Made by a program: the position numbers and the translations under genes. Source: Neoceratodus forsteri (lineage: Eukaryota > Chordata > Ceratodontiformes > Ceratodontidae). Taken from it: 64,000 nt of DNA. The notes under the pieces are model-generated. The model was given only the letters and a program-made list of their open reading frames with translations, was not told where the DNA came from and made no database searches. The first letter of the stretch is position 1. Each line of letters starts with the position of its first letter. Below are positions 34,795 through 45,479 of the stretch, one piece after another. The stretch spans positions 54,268,001-54,332,000 of the forward strand of contig JADMNL010000028.1 in the NCBI GenBank assembly GCA_016271365.2, written 5' to 3'.

Positions 34795-34864
34795 TTCGCG
34801 GTCGCTCTTTGAAGAGTGCAGATGTGTTCCTGGTCCACGAAGATCGTTCCACCAGACTCCAGAG
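34795..34864 (+). other. Exon-like block in module C (copy 5)
   Basis: 70 bp between TTTCCTCAG (ending 34,794) and GTAAGTATGG (from 34,865). A second acceptor-like TTCTTTACAG ends at 34,975, leaving an intron-sized gap of about 110 bp. This is the copy with the best consensus borders on the plus strand. Confidence 0.55.
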
Positions 34865-35655
34865 GTAAGTATGGGATGAAGGTGGGTGTGGGGAGGCAGG
34901 GTGCACAGTGAGTGTGCATGGGTTACTGGAGGGAGGTCTGGGAGACCGCCGAGGGACCATTTCCTTCTTTACAGGTTAAAAAAATAAAGACTTCACAGGG
35001 CCATTTTTTTTATTTTACAGGGGCATGTGGCATGCTGGGGTGGGCTCCCAGCGTGCCAACAGAGTCTTCTGTTTGGGGGGGCAGCTGTAGCTGATAGGGG
35101 TTTGGACACTCCCATCACCACACAAGAAACGGGGGGGTGACATTATGCTGACGGGGATTGGGGACCTCATTGGCAGACACCATAAGTGGGGGTAGTTAAC
35201 TTATGGAACTGAAACTGACAGGGATTGGGGTCCCAGTCGGCAAACAATCATGGTGGGTAAGGCGCGCTTTGCGGGGATTGGGCACCCTCTCGGGCATGTG
35301 TGGAGGTGCGGTTGATATTGTTTAGAACACGGCGACAAGCCGCCGCCATGTTCATAAACAATATCACTGTTTCAGGGTCCTGTCCTGCAATGACAGGCCG
35401 CTCCCTCATTGCAGTGAAAGGCTGACACTGCAATGACGAAGCAGCCCCTGATTGCAGCGGCTCATTTTTTACAAGTTGGTGGCACAGTGGCTGAACTAGT
35501 GTCAGCAGCAGCATGCTACGGCATTGGGGGAAGCAAGACAAGCCTTTACAGGCTGTGGGGGCATTGACCACAACAGTGCCACGCCTTCACAACCTGCTTG
35601 TGGAGAAACCTGCTGCAACATGTTTCTTGTGCATGTGTGCAGTCAACATAAAAAT

Positions 35656-36582
35656 GATTGCGTTACATGCGTGCGTTGCATAGTTTCCTTGCACTCTCAT
35701 AACTTCACCAATCTTTCATATTTTCACTCCAGATTTTCAACATTAACATTTTTTCACACCTCCTCATGAATACTACAGCTGTCATTTTTTTCACATCCTG
35801 CCTGAAATGTGTTTTTGCATCTGTGGCGTGGTTGCTGTGCAAAATCACCTTTTCAGGATTGAGTAACGAAACGATAGTACCACTGTTCATGAGGTGGGGT
35901 CCCAAAAAGCCCATGTTGAAAATCTGGAGAGAAACTACTAACAGACGCCCAGGGCGTTAGGGTTTCAAACCGTAACGCCCCACCCCTCACTCACCCCCAC
36001 CATGTACAGACTGACAGGCATTGAGGGTGTGACTCGGGTTTGTTGGCCATAATGCTCATGACATTCCACCCCCACCCTCACCCTGCAGTCAGTGGCAGAC
36101 ATCGAGGTGTGCCTTGGAGTCTTCGGCCCCAATGTTCACACCATTCTCCTATGCTGCACCCATCTCAGCTTTTTTCCTTATGGAATGGGGTGAACGTAAT
36201 GGCCAAAGACCCCAAGGCACACAGTGATGCCTGTCGGTGTTTGCAGGGTAAGGTGAAGTTGAAATGGCATGAGCGTCATGGCTGATGACCCAAAGATACC
36301 CCCAGTGCCTGTCAGTCTCTGCAGGGGTGGGGTGGAGGTTAGCATTAGGACAGGAAACCCTAATGCCTCAGTCAGGAAGTAATCAGGCGGGCAATGGACA
36401 TCGCTTACCTTGATTCCAGGAAAGCCTTCGACACCGACCAACACTGAAGGCTGATTAACAAGATGGGTAGTCTGGCACAGGGCACAGAATGTTCAAGTTC
36501 CTCAAGGACAGAAACACGGTTCAGGAGCAGGCATCTTCCACAGCATCAAATGTTCGGCATTGACAGATGCTTGTATAGAATG
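35656..36582 (+). mobile_element. Modular element copy, partial (E-F/T) with captured LINE piece
   Basis: E runs at 35,656-35,930, and F at 35,931-36,380 with the recurring GACAGGCAT-GGTGTG phrases. A short CR1-type RT piece is at 36,385-36,480, and the end T is at about 36,548-36,577 (ATGTTCGGCATTGACAGATG). The L1-clade fragment follows immediately. Confidence 0.65.
36385..36480 (+). pseudogene. Short CR1-like RT fragment inside module F
   Basis: Translation gives AYLDSRKAFDT ... LINKMGSL, matching RT motif A (YLDFSKAFDTVPH) and the LINKxG phrase of CR1 ORF2. It is only about 95 bp, flanked on both sides by sequence of the modular element. Confidence 0.7.
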
Positions 36583-37695
36583 ATCTCTCTACTCTACTAA
36601 GACCTAACATCTGACTCACCCATTCTATTTATTCTGGTAAGAGAGAGGAAAAGTTCAATAAAAAGTTAAAACAGATGGCTCGGGATCCCCCGCCAAATTG
36701 GGTCCAGATTGAAGAAGCAGACCTCCCATTGGGTAGGGCAGCTGATTTAATTCATTTGGATACCCCCAGACTGCGACAACTTAACTTTAGGAACCCCCTC
36801 ACCAGGGTGCTTCCCCAAATTTGGAGAGATAGGAACCAAAAGCTATGCATCACATTAAAGCTTAATCCCCACACAACAATACTAAGCTGCACTGACTTTG
36901 GCCCACTTAAGTGGGACTTAGGTTTTCTTCAGTGGGCAAAAGTAGGATTGACTAGATTGGGTCAGCTTTTTGAGCAAAATAATATAAAATCTTTCCAGCA
37001 ACTGAAAGCTGAATTTAATCTCCATCAAAAGACTTTTTCATTACCCAATTAAGACACTATGTACAAGTAAATAAAAAGATGATTAAACTGAGCACAGATT
37101 CATTTAAAAACCCAGTGCAATCCATTTTAATCTCCCTGATCAGGTCTCCATATCAAAAACAACTAATTTCTAAATTAGTTATTGGGATGCATAGTGCAGA
37201 GCAGGATTCTCTAATGGGTGTTAAAGATACATGGCACACAGACTGTGGGAAGTGCCTCTCTGAATTAGACTGGTCACTAATTTGGAAGACAGTTCAAACT
37301 ACCACTTCTTCCTTTTTTTGGAGAGAATTTAGATGGAAATTTGTAGTTAGATTTTTCAAGGTCCCGGTGGTAACTAAACATTATGGACTACATTACTCAG
37401 AACTCTGCTGGAGGAATTGTCAGTCAGTTGGGACATATTTCCACATATTCTGGGATTGTAAAGTTATGCAGGAATACTGGAAAGAAATAAAGGGCATTTG
37501 TGAGTTGATATTTGAATCTGGAATGCCCGAATCCCCACAACATTGGTTATTAGGAATGCCTCCCCTCTTCTAAACACTAGATCCTCCCGTCTATTGTTCG
37601 GAATCCTAGTGACAGCAGCGCACAAAGCAATTAACCTGCAATGGTTGACACCTAATAAGCCCTCAGTTTCTTCCTGGTATAGCAACTGCATATGT
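36583..37695 (+). pseudogene. L1/Tx1-clade LINE ORF2, C-terminal part
   Basis: A first open part at 36,675-37,052 reads as the region after the RT. A second at 37,079-37,573 contains WRNCQSVGTYFHIFWDC, the Cys-Cys-His-Cys knuckle found at the C-terminus of L1-type ORF2 proteins, preceded by WKFVVRFFKVP. A frameshift near 37,560 continues as VTAAHKAINLQWLTPNKPS, a typical L1 ending. No endonuclease or RT is present, so the copy is 5'-truncated. The family comparison is from memory of the motif pattern. A 71 bp tandem array starts directly behind it. Confidence 0.82.
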
Positions 37696-39177
37696 CCATA
37701 AGCACCATGTGAAGTATGCAGTCATTGCCTTCTTCCTCACATCACACCCAGCGTGTACATTGATATTGTCCATAAGCACCATGTGAAGTATGCAGTCATT
37801 GCCTTGTTCATTACTATCTCACAGGGTGTGCATGGATATCGCCCAATAGTACTGCACAAGACACCTAGCCATTGTCTGGTTCCTCACGTCACACCTGGGG
37901 TGTGCATCGATACTGCCCAATAGTGCTGTGTGAAGAATTCAACCACTGAAGTTTCCATCAATCACACATGACATGTGCACTGATATTGTCTAATAGCACT
38001 GTGTAAGGTACTCAGCCATTGCCTTATTCCTCACTTCACATGCAGGGTGCATTCATATTGCTCAAAAGCACTGTGTAAGGCACTCAACATTGCCTTGTTT
38101 CTCACATCACATACAGGGTGCATTCATATTGCCCAATAGCAGTCTGTAAGGCACTCAGCCATTGCCTTGTTTCTCACGTCACAAGCTGGGTGCATTCATA
38201 TTGCTCAACAGCACTGTGTAAGGCACTCAACATTTCCTTGTTTCTCACGTCACATGCAGGGTGCATTCATATTGCTCAATAGCACTGAGTAAGGTACTCA
38301 ACATTGCCTTGTTTCTCACGTCACATGCAGCGTGAATTCATATTGCTCAATAGCACTGAGTAAGGTACTCAACATTGCCTTGTTTCTCACGTCACATGCA
38401 GCGTGAATTCATATTGCTCAATAGCACTGTGTAAGGTACTCAACATTGCCTTGTTTCTCACGTCACATGCAGGATGCATTCATATTGCTCAATAGCACAG
38501 TGTGAGGTACTCAGCCATTGCCTTCCTCACATCACATGCAGGGTGCATTCATATTGCTCAGTAGCACTGTGTAAGGCACACAGCCATCGCCTATTTATCA
38601 CATCACATGCAGGGTGCATTCATATTGCTCAATAGCACTGTGTAAGGCACTCAACATTGCCTTGTTTCTCACATCACATGCAGGGTGCATTCATATTGCC
38701 CAATAGCACTGTGTAAGGCACTCAGCCATCGCTTGTTCTCACATCACATCCAGGGTGCATTGATGTTACCCAAAAGTGCTATTTAAGGTACTAAGCCATT
38801 TCCATGATCCTACATATCACCCAGGGTGAATTGATATTGCCCAGTAGCATTGTGTAAGGTTCTCAACCATTGCCTTGATCCTCACATCACATCCAGGGTG
38901 TACATTGATATTGTCCAATGGCACTGTGTGAAGTACTCAGTCACTGCCTTGTTCATCACATCACTCGCAGGGAGTGTATTGCTATCACCCAATAGCGCTG
39001 CATAAGGTACTCTGCCACTGCTTTCTTTCTCACATCATACCCAGGGTGCAATCATACTGCTCAATAGCACCGTGTAAGGTACTCAGCATTGCCTTGTTCC
39101 TCACATCACAGCCATGGTGCATTGATGTTGCACACTGGCACTGTGTAATGTACTCAACATTGCCTTGTTCCACACAT
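37696..39177. repeat. Minisatellite, ~71 bp unit, left part (~20 copies)
   Basis: The unit reads approximately GCACTGTGTAAGGCACTC, then AACATTGCCTTGTTTCTCAC, then ATCACATGCAGGGTGCATTC, then ATATTGCTCAATA. Starts at 38,068 and 38,139 give a 71 bp period; copies with AGCCATTGCC are slightly longer. The array is interrupted at 39,178 by a CR1 and resumes at 40,855. Confidence 0.93.
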
Positions 39178-40854
39178 ATGAACATACATGACATGAAATT
39201 TGCCATCAGATAAAGGCCTAGAGGTCTATCAAGTCTGCTCGAATGTACAGCTAGCACCCCTTATTCTGCAGCTGCCCCTCCTTCCACCCTTCTCCTTCAT
39301 TGACCCTCCCCCTTGTCCCATCCCCTTTTGAAGCAGCCCACTGTGCTACTGGATACCACTTCTGCAGGTAACACATTCCACTCAGCTACCACCCTCTCTG
39401 TAAAAAAGTGTCTCTTCATCTCCCTCCTGAACCTTCCTCCTTCCAGTCTCATATCATGGTCCCTAGTGTCCCTCCCTTCCCTTACTTTGAACAGCCCCTC
39501 TGTACCTGTCTTGTTTATTCCTTTCATGTACTTACACATTTCAATCATGTTCCCCATGTCCCTCCTCTCCTTTGGCGAGTACACGTTCAACTCCCTCAGC
39601 CTCCTCTCATATGATAAGTCCCCCAGCCCCTTGATCATCTTTGTCACCCTGCACTGCACCCCCTCCAGTAACTTAATATCCCTCTTCAGATATGGGCGCC
39701 AGTACTGCATGCAGTACTCTGAGCTGATCTAACTAATGACCTATACTGTGGCAGAATCACCTCCTCCTACCTCGAGGATATACCCCTTGGAAGGCAACCA
39801 AGCATTTTGTTGGCTTTTGCAGCTGCTTTCCTACATTGTGCCGAGTTGTTCATTTATCCTGTAATGAGCACCTCCAGATCCTTCTCCTCCTCTGTCTTGG
39901 CTTGCTGCACTCCCCTAGCTGGTAACTCCTCCTTGGGTTCTTCACCTCAGAATGTAGCACCTTGCACTTTTTGGCATTAAACCCCAGTTGCCAGGTGTCT
40001 GACCAGGTTTCAAGCTTTGCCGGATCATCCTACAACCCCTGCCATCCCTCTAAATCATCCACCACCACTCCCATCTTGGTATCACCAGCAAACTGACTGA
40101 TCTTGCTCTTGATGTCCAATGATAAGTCTGCAATGAATATCCCAAACAACACTGGTCCCAATACTGATCCCTGTGGAACACCACTCGTCACTACCCTTGG
40201 GTGTGAGAGCTCCTGACCCGCCACCACCCTCTGTTGCCTTCCCTGAAGCCAGTTCCCTGCCCATCTCACCAGCTTTACACCCACTCCTGTGCCTTCTAAC
40301 TTACTTCCCAGCCTCCCATGTGGCACCGAGTCGAATGCCTTACTGAAGCCCAGATACAGGACATCCACTGCATGGCCCCTGTCTGGTTGCTTAATTACCC
40401 AGTAATAGAACTCCACCAGGTTGGCTTGGCAGGATCTGCCATGTATGAAGCTATGCTGTCCTCTGTCCTGTAGTCCTTTGGCCTCTAGGAGGGCCACTAG
40501 CCTCTCCTTCAGGATAGTCTCCATCAGCTTACCCATGATGGATGTGAAGCTAACCAGTCTGCAGTTCCCTGTTCATCATTGGAGCCACCTCTTGTGGAAG
40601 GGCACATGAGCCATCCTCCAATCCTGAGGTACACACCCTGAGTGTAGTGAGGGCATTAAATAGGTCTGCAAAGGTTACTCAAGGACCTCTGCCAGCTCCT
40701 TCAGTACCCTGGGGTGGATGCAATCTAGGCCTGGCACCTTGTCCACCCTCAGTGCCTTCAAACCCTCCCGAATTCTGCCCTCCATGATTTCCCCATCTGT
40801 CACCCCCTCCCCCCTGTTTCTGCCAGTCCTCTCCCCTTCAGTATCATCCCCCTT
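39178..40854 (-). mobile_element. CR1 LINE inserted in the 71 bp minisatellite, minus strand
   Basis: The 3' end is at about 39,178 (reverse complement of TTCATATG, with the CR1-type 3' region following). The C-terminal ORF2 region is at 39,297-39,710 (MQYWRPYLKRDIKLLEGVQ and ELNVYSPKERRDMGNM). RT is at 40,030-40,536 with SKAFDSVPHGRLGSK and SGVPQGSVLGPVLF, but the catalytic FADD reads FAGD at about 40,079-40,094, a loss of one aspartate. The upstream part extends to 40,854 (RVDKVPGLDCIHPRVLKE). Minisatellite units flank both ends, so the insertion is younger than the array. Confidence 0.9.
40030..40536 (-). pseudogene. CR1 RT domain with mutated catalytic motif
   Basis: 168 residues open on the minus strand. 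It covers RT motifs from KLMETILKERL through YLGFSKAFDSVPH and GVPQGSVLGPVLFG to ISQFAGDTKMG. The usual F-A-D-D has become F-A-G-D, which would abolish metal binding. It shows that this copy is inactive even where the frame is intact. Confidence 0.85.
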
Positions 40855-41320
40855 CATCACATCTAGGGTGCATTCATACTGCCCAGTAATGCTGTGTAAG
40901 GTACTCAGCATTGCCTTGTTCCTCACATAACACCAGGGATGTGTGTTGATATTTCCCAGTTGTGCTGTATGAGGTATATAGCCATTGCCTTGTTCCTCAC
41001 ATCACACCCAGGGTGTGCATTAATGTTGCTCAGTATTGCTGTGTAAAGAATTCAATCACTGAAGTTTCCTTCAATCACACATTGCATGTACCCTGATGTT
41101 GCCCAATAGTGCTGTGTGAAGTTCTGAATCATTGTCTTGTTCCTCACATCACACAAGGGGTGCATTGATATTGCCCAATGGCGCTGTGTGATGTACTTAG
41201 CCTCTGAATTATTTTTTACATCACACCAAGGGTGCACTGCTATTGCCCAGTAGTGTTGCGTAAGCTTCTCAGCCATTTCCTTGCTCCTCACATCACACGC
41301 AGAGTGAATTGATATTGCTT
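40855..41320. repeat. Minisatellite, ~71 bp unit, right part (~6-7 copies)
   Basis: Continuation of the array at 37,696-39,177, beginning mid-unit at CATCACATCTAGGGTGCATTC after the CR1. Units here are more diverged than those in the centre of the left part. It ends near GAGTGAATTGATATTGC. Confidence 0.9.
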
Positions 41321-41599
41321 ATTATACAGTGGCAAGAAAAAAATCTGCAAAGCTGAATGTCTGCTGACCCTCACAGACAGTGATGTTATTGAACAATAAC
41401 ATCTCTGTATCTAGGGCAGACAGCAAGGTGACTAAAACACACTTAAACATATCCCTCTCCCCACAAGTACCCTGAAGCCGACACATTTCCTAGCCTAGTC
41501 AGAAGAATTGACAAACGCTGATTTCCAGCATTTCAGTACTATAATCATGAGCCCCTCCATAAGTTTAATTGGTTTTATGTAAACAGCAAACAAAAAAGA

Positions 41600-43246
41600 A
41601 GTTAGAGAGGCGGTCACAGCATATTTGTCACCTTCACAAAAGAAAGGGTCCTACAAGAACTCGATAAGCTCCAGGGTGGACAAGGCAATGGGATCTGTTG
41701 GCATACATCCCAGGGTACTTAAGGAGCTAAGGGTGGAACTAGCAGAGCCATTATCATAACTGTTTAGTGAGTCTCTGAGCACAGGAGAGGTCCCAGAAGA
41801 CTGGAGAAGGGCTCATGTGATCCTGCTCCACAAGAGTGGTAACAGGGAGGAGGCAGAGAACTACAGACCAGTCAGTCTTACCTCAGTAGTGGGCAAGATT
41901 ACGGAGGCACTCCTTAAGGAAAGGATAGTGCAACACCTGGAATCCATAGGGTCACAGGATCAAAGACAGCATGGGTTTACAAAAGGAAGGTCCTGTCAAA
42001 CTAATCTCATAGATTTCTTTGACTGGGTAACCAGAGTGGTGGACCAGAGGGAGCAGTTGATGTTGCCTACCTTGACTTCAGCAAAGCTTTCAACACTGTT
42101 CCAAATAGAAGATTGATAAATAAGCTGGGTAGGCTTGGGGTAGGTCAGAAGTTGGTCAACTGGGTGGCAAACTGGTTGTGGGCAGAAAACAGAGAGTGGT
42201 GGTAAATGGTATACAGTCAGAAGAGAGTGCAAATCATAAGAGGAGTACTAGGATCAGTCCTGGGCCAGTCCTCTTCAATATCTTCATTAGTGACATTGCA
42301 AATGTACTAGAGGGTAAGGCTTGTCTGTTTGCAGATGACACCAAGATCTGCAACAGAGTAGATGATCCAGATGGGTGGGCAGAATGAGAAGAGATCTGGA
42401 TAAACTAGCAAAATGGTCAGAAGAGTGGCAACTGGGATTTAATGCAAAGAAGTGCAAGATCATGCACATAGGGAAGAAAACCCTGAAGCCACCTATAGGC
42501 TGGGAGGAGTTGCTGGCAGTCACAAGGGAATAAAGAGACTTGGGCGTCATCCTCACAGATTACCTGAAATCATCCAAGCAGATCACTAAAGCAGTAGGTG
42601 AGCTAGGGGATGTTGGGGTGTATTAGTAGGGGTATCACAAGTCGTAAGAGGGAGGTAATAATCCCTCTTTACAAGACTCTGGTTAGGCTCCATCTGGCAT
42701 ACTGCATGCAGTACTGGAGGCCACACCTTCACAAGGACATTAACCAAATTGAGGCAGTCCAGAGAAGGGCAACCAAAATGGTGCAGGGACTGCATCAGAA
42801 AACATATGAGGACAGATTAACGGAGCTCAATATGTATACCCTTGAGCAAAGGAGGGAGAGAGGTGATATGATCAAACATTCAAACACCTTAAGGGCATTA
42901 ACAAGGTGAAAGTCTAACATGTTTAAATATAAGAAAAATAGCAGGACAAGAGGACACAGCATGAGATTAGAGGGAGGCCAATAAAGGGAATGTGAGGAAA
43001 TTCTTTTTCACAGAAAGGGTGGTGGATGCGTGGAACGGCCTACCTCAGGAAGTAGTGGCTATGAATACAGTGCAGGGCTTCAAACAGGCATGGGAAAGGC
43101 ATAAGGGAGCAATACAGATGAGTATGAATAGATAGGTCACTGACAGAGCAAAGGCCGATGGCACATTTACAAGCTAGAAAAAGAAATGGGCAGACTGGAT
43201 GGGCCTTGCAGTCCTTATCTGCCATCAAATTCAACGTTTCTATGTT
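41600..43246 (+). mobile_element. CR1 LINE, 5'-truncated, plus strand
   Basis: ORF2 remnants run from about 41,640 (LQGGQGNGIC-like PDGIHP region) through LLHKSGNREEAENYRPVSLT at 41,820. YLDFSKAFNTV follows at 42,068, then GPVLFNIFISDIA at 42,262, an intact FADDTKICN (42,328-42,339), and the C-terminal RLHLAYCMQYWRPHLHKDIN at 42,690. The 3' UTR ends with GGGCAGACTGGATGGGCC and TTTCTATGTTTC at 43,246. Stops and frameshifts separate the pieces. Confidence 0.9.
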
Positions 43247-43806
43247 TCACTGACTGCCTCTCTGTGTTTCTCAGTTGTGGCTGTTGCAACGCGTGCAGTT
43301 TACCACTTGCTGCAGGACTCGGCGGCCATACATCCTGATGTTCCTCAAAAAGACACCGCTAACTAACGCCAAAGAAACATGAAGGACAACAAAGCTGTAC
43401 CTGTAACTGGCTATCTGTTACAGCAGCAAGAGAGCCCCAATTACCATCAAAGAGCCCCAAGTAACCGGAATCACCGCTCGTGTCAGCAGCCACTGCAATG
43501 TATGATCGGCTCCACAACTGCACTCACTAGGACATGTAATGTAGAAAAAGAAAAAACAGTTAAACTGGCAAGAAGGAGCTACCATCAATTCTAGTACAGA
43601 CATGTTTGTGTTTGTACATGGGGAGAGACCAGCCTGTACGCAGGGAAACAGATAGCAAGATGCACTCACAGCATCATCTAGGGGCAAAAGAGGAACTGTG
43701 GCCTTTTTCTAAAAAGTGTACCTACACCCCAAAAATTTATGAAAAACAGATTTTGCTCATATTTTCTTTATCTCTTTATTTTCCTTTATAAATAAGCCAT
43801 TGTATA
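43247..43806. other. Spacer without recognisable gene
   Basis: No protein motif was seen in any frame. Nothing was recognised between the CR1 3' end and the hairpin element. Confidence 0.5.
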
Positions 43807-43948
43807 AAACAATAAGGCACTCCAGGGTGTGTTATTGTGTAATAACGTTACTCCTGGGGGGGAAGCACTCAGCTTTGCCTCGTGCTTCAGTCCACACAGG
43901 AGTAACTTTATTACACAATAACACACACCCTGTCATGCCTTATTGTTT
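43807..43948. repeat. Fold-back (MITE-like) hairpin element, 50 bp arms
   Basis: The left arm 43,807-43,856 (AAACAATAAGGCACTCCAGG ... GTTACTCCTG) and the right arm 43,897-43,948 (CAGGAGTAAC ... GCCTTATTGTTT) are inverted copies with a few differences. An inner hairpin AAGCAC/GTGCTT sits in the loop. Short AT-rich flanks may hold the target duplication, but its length is unclear. Confidence 0.8.
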
Positions 43949-44089
43949 AAATAGTGCTTTGAGATGTACTGAGCCATTGCCTTGTTCTTCACATTACACA
44001 CAAGGTGCCTTCCAGCCCCCATTTACCACTGGCACCCAAAGAGACTTCCTATCTGCGGCAGTTTCCCCTCCAATATAGCACTGAACATT
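43949..44089. repeat. Single unit of the 71 bp minisatellite
   Basis: TAGTGCTTTGAGATGTACTGAGCCATTGCC ... CACATTACACACAAGGTGC at 43,952-44,010 (phrases read in two parts) matches one unit of the array that ends 2.6 kb to the left. The remaining 80 bp is unassigned. Confidence 0.65.
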
Positions 44090-44718
44090 AATCAATCAAT
44101 TTTGTTCCAAAGACAAGATGGAATAGGCAGGTCTAAATTACTTAAATAAAAAAATGTAGGGAGTGCCATTAACTTACTAGCTGCTATCTTCCCAGAATAG
44201 TTAAGTGAAGTAAAGTCCACCTATTCATATCCGCCACCAAGAAATGTTGCGGAATCTGTACAGTATAATCACACATAGCCTGGACACTGCTAGACAAATA
44301 CATACCAAGATAATGAATGCCTGATGGGGATCATTTAATTTTTGTTCCACCCAAGAGCACCCAGCCGGTGTCAAATATTTAAGGGGGCAGTAGTTCAATT
44401 TTATTCCAATTTACCCAAAAAACAGATATGGCATGTGATGCCCCTAAAACATCCCCAGGCTACGGGTAAAGAGGACTCCACCCACGACAGAGTAAGGAGG
44501 AGGTCATCAACACAAAATAATGTTGTGACTGACTTATACCCCACTCTGATGCCACAAATGTCCAGTTGATGTCTAAGGACCGCATTTAAAGGTTCTACAA
44601 CTGACAAAAACAAAATGGGGCTAAGTGGGCAGCCGAGTCTAGAGCCATGATACAGAGAAAAGGCATTAGAAAGAATATCATTAGCCAGCACCCACATGTT
44701 CAGGAAAGAGTATAAAAT
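44090..44718 (-). pseudogene. L1/Tx1-clade LINE RT fragment, minus strand
   Basis: Minus-strand reading 44,697-44,401 gives SRLGCPLSPILFLSVVEPL, the L1-type RT motif B, followed by YKSVTTLFCVDDLLLTLS, in which the catalytic aspartate pair is kept but one residue appears inserted. After a frame change the lower part reads HYLGMYLSS and LLHLTILGR, matching the region after the RT active site. Both ends are lost. It is unlike CR1 and resembles the L1-clade piece at 36,583-37,695, though in the opposite orientation. Confidence 0.75.
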
Positions 44719-44769
44719 TTTAACTCACTCTTGAAAAAACAAGCCTGACTCCCAATTCTGTAAGGACAT

Positions 44770-45066
44770 AAACAAACATTTGTCAATGCCGAATGTTTGC
44801 TTGCTGGCACTGGCATTGGTAGTGTAGAAGTTACAGAGCTGCGTAATAGGAATGGCAGTGAAGTATTGAACTGAAGCCAACCCCACCACCCTGCAGAGAC
44901 TGACAGGCATTGGGGTGTGCCTTTGGGTTGTCAGACATAACGACCATGCCATTCCACCACACCCTACCCTGTAGACACTGACAAGTGTCATGGTGTGCCT
45001 TGGGGTAACTTCTACACTACCACTGCCAATGCCAGCAAGCAAACATTCGGCAGTGACAAATGCTTG
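44770..45066. repeat. Module F/T as a ~295 bp hairpin
   Basis: The left arm AACAAACATTTGTCAATGCC ... GTAGTGTAGAAGTTA and the right arm TAACTTCTACACTACCACTG ... GACAAATGCTTG are inverted copies of about 63 bp. Between them are repeats of GACAGGCAT-GGGTGTGCC. In other copies only one arm is present. Confidence 0.8.
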
Positions 45067-45479
45067 CTTCACACCTCCTTATAAGCAGTACAGCTGTCAT
45101 TTTTCACATCCTGACCGAAATATGTTTTCACAGTTTCGGCGCAGAATAACGTGGTCACTGTGGGAAATCGGTGTTCAGGACAGATTAAGAAAATGACAGT
45201 GGCACTGTTCATGAGCAGAGGTCCTAAAATCCCTATGTTGAAAATTTGGTGATGAAAGTTCATAACATGACTGTTACAAGCATGCGTTGAACTGTTTCCA
45301 CGCACTCTTGTAACGCGCAAATTTGTAATACTGTCCACTACATTTTCAACAGTGGCATTTTCACAACTCCTTATGAACACTATAGCTGTCATTTTCACAT
45401 CCTGGCTAAAATATGTTTTGCCTCCTGCCGGACAATAACACGGTCACTCTGGGAAATCAGTGTTTGGCTAAGATTAAGA

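Larger units (their letters stand above)
30585..35655 (-). mobile_element. Modular element copy 5 with 142 bp array (minus orientation)
   Basis: Read on the minus strand: A remnant at 35,652-35,615 (ATGTTTCTTGTGCATGTGTGC theme), extra sequence, B at 35,305-35,025, C at 34,990-34,730, D at 34,718-34,507, E at 34,505-34,000, then the tandem array G at 33,985-30,635, and the end T at 30,610-30,585 (GCATTTGTCAATACTGAATG). At about 5.1 kb it is the largest copy. The part at 35,306-35,614 is not present in the other copies. Confidence 0.72.

Noticed and set aside
38068..38209. Possible relation between the 71 bp unit and the ~142 bp unit (ratio of two)
   Set aside because: The sequences share no recognisable phrases; the ratio appears to be coincidence.
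41325..41341. TACAGTGGCAAGAAAAA, resembling the terminal repeat of Tc1-like transposons
   Set aside because: Only about 17 bp match, no inverted partner was found nearby and no transposase remnant follows, so it is too weak to annotate.
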